From Anaerolineae bacterium (GTDB taxonomy: Bacteria > Chloroflexota > Anaerolineae > JAFGEY01): a stretch of DNA of 5,499 nucleotides. Shown piece after piece: positions 4,600 to 5,499 of this stretch (position 1 is the stretch's first letter; each line of letters opens with the position of its first letter). The position numbers were made by a program, and so were the translations under genes. The stretch lies in the NCBI GenBank assembly GCA_016929205.1, contig JAFGJF010000673.1:1-5499 (forward strand), written 5' to 3'. The notes under the pieces are model-generated. The model made no database searches. It was not told the origin of the DNA and worked only from the letters and a program-made list of their open reading frames with translations.

Positions 4600-5499
4600 A
4601 TGCCAAGTCAGGAACCAGTTATCAATCTGGACTGGATAGACGAACAGGTTCGGCAGTACCGAAACGAGTTGATCACCGCACAGCAGCGGATCAATGCCCA
4701 GGAAGAAGAAAGCCGGCAGCAAGCGCGCCATATCGAGGATCTGGAAGCACGGCTGGCAAGCGTAAACACCCAGTTGAACCGGATCACCGTCCTCGAACGA
4801 TCGTTGGACCAATATAAAGAAGAGATCCGCTTGCTGGTCGAACAGTATCAGGAAGAATACCAGCAGGACCGCCGGGAAAGCGCGCGGATCAAGCTGATCG
4901 AACAAGATAACGTTAACCGGACCATCGGCGATCTGCGAAAAGGACTCGCGCCTATCACGCACATCGAGGAAGATCTGGAACTGCACGCGGCCGAACAGCG
5001 GCGGCTCAACGATGCCCAACTGTCCTTACGGCAAAAAGTGCTGGATATGGAAAAGGAAATGGATACCGAGTTGCGGGCCGTTCCTTACTTGCAGGAACAA
5101 CGCGCTCGTGACGCCAAAAACATTGCCCAGTTGCAAGAGCAGGTATCCGGTCTGCTCAAAAGCATAGACACCACAAACAACCGTCTTCCTGTTGTAGAAG
5201 AACAAACACATCGCAATATGCAACGGATTGAGGAATTGATCACCATTCGCTCCGAGCTTCAGCAGCAGCAGCGGCGTTTCCTGGAAGAAATGCAGCTAAA
5301 TGACCAGCAGCGGCAGCGTCTGATCGACGAATGGACCGAGCTGGAAAAGGCACGCGACCTCAAGATGAACGAGTTTTCGGAACAGATGCGGCTTGCAACC
5401 GAACAATCACAAAAGATCAAAAGTTCGCTCGCCAATCTCGAATCCTTGGGAGAACGCCTGCAGCGTGAGCAGCACGAAACATCAGAACTGCAGCGCCTG
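4600..5499 (+). CDS. long cytoplasmic coiled-coil protein (3' truncated)
   Basis: The frame is open for exactly 300 codons to the window edge with no stop, so the 3' end is missing. The protein starts MPSQEPVINLDWIDEQV and has neither signal peptide nor membrane helix. From about residue 12 it is almost pure charged and Gln-rich helix with Leu/Ile at heptad spacing, as in long coiled coils. Helix-breaking prolines occur only at 118, 162 and 197 after the first few residues. A motif (Thr/Pro)-x-(Leu/Ile/Val)-(Glu/Gln)-(Glu/Arg) with conserved Leu 16 residues later recurs at T63, T120, P162 and P197. The last two are 35 residues (five heptads) apart and share PxxxEQxxR plus I and L. CAG codons are frequent, including four in a row at 5260-5271. 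A scaffold or filament-like role is possible, but no family is recognised and SMC-type ATPase motifs are absent from this part. It is probably transcribed with the NERD-like gene, in the same frame, 87 bases downstream. Confidence 0.8.
   Translation, partial: MPSQEPVINLDWIDEQVRQYRNELITAQQRINAQEEESRQQARHIEDLEARLASVNTQLNRITVLERSLDQYKEEIRLLVEQYQEEYQQDRRESARIKLIEQDNVNRTIGDLRKGLAPITHIEEDLELHAAEQRRLNDAQLSLRQKVLDMEKEMDTELRAVPYLQEQRARDAKNIAQLQEQVSGLLKSIDTTNNRLPVVEEQTHRNMQRIEELITIRSELQQQQRRFLEEMQLNDQQRQRLIDEWTELEKARDLKMNEFSEQMRLATEQSQKIKSSLANLESLGERLQREQHETSELQRL

Noticed and set aside
4534..5019. 161-codon minus-strand frame opposite the coiled-coil gene
   Set aside because: The plus strand has 300 uninterrupted codons with a Shine-Dalgarno and heptad pattern; the minus frame is the hydrophobic shadow of Glu/Gln/Arg codons.
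5260..5271. Four CAG repeats
   Set aside because: They encode Gln in a Gln-rich coiled coil and are too short to count as a meaningful microsatellite.

Overview
The window holds seven genes, all on the + strand and tightly packed. There is no RNA gene, mobile element or CRISPR array. The first gene lacks its 5' end and the last lacks its 3' end. The sequence suggests a free-living bacterium of the Chloroflexota, probably Anaerolineae-like. The hints are a single-pass surface protein with a long Thr/Pro stalk, a PlsX with an unusually hydrophobic segment, and a membrane-anchored NERD-like protein of a type I associate with that group. This placement is inference from protein style, because no marker RNA is present.

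Layout: (1) 1-670, C-terminal half of a GltA/NfnB/SudA-type NADPH-dependent flavin oxidoreductase. (2) 671-997, a 108-residue three-cysteine protein of the DUF6951 type. It begins on the base after the previous stop. (3) 994-1557, a small class I SAM methyltransferase that overlaps gene 2 by ATGA. (4) 1570-2724, a secreted beta-sandwich-like protein with a Thr/Pro stalk and a C-terminal membrane anchor. (5) 2735-3802, plsX, phosphate acyltransferase of phospholipid synthesis. (6) 3802-4512, a two-helix membrane protein with a NERD-like domain that lacks the expected nuclease residues. (7) 4600-5499 and beyond, a long soluble coiled-coil protein.

Junctions are 0, -4, +12, +10, -1 and +87 nt, so genes 1-6 look like one transcription unit with translational coupling. 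The only real gap (4513-4599) contains a perfect 8-bp stem-loop directly before the Shine-Dalgarno of gene 7, and a CCTCTC element that can pair with that Shine-Dalgarno.

The operon mixes redox metabolism (1, perhaps 2), a methyltransferase (3), the cell surface (4), phospholipid synthesis (5) and two proteins of unknown role (6, 7). An envelope theme links genes 4-6, but no single pathway explains the set. The points most worth a second look are the triplicated seven-residue hydrophobic insert in PlsX, the nuclease-dead NERD-like protein, the repeat pattern in the coiled-coil protein, and the structured leader between genes 6 and 7.
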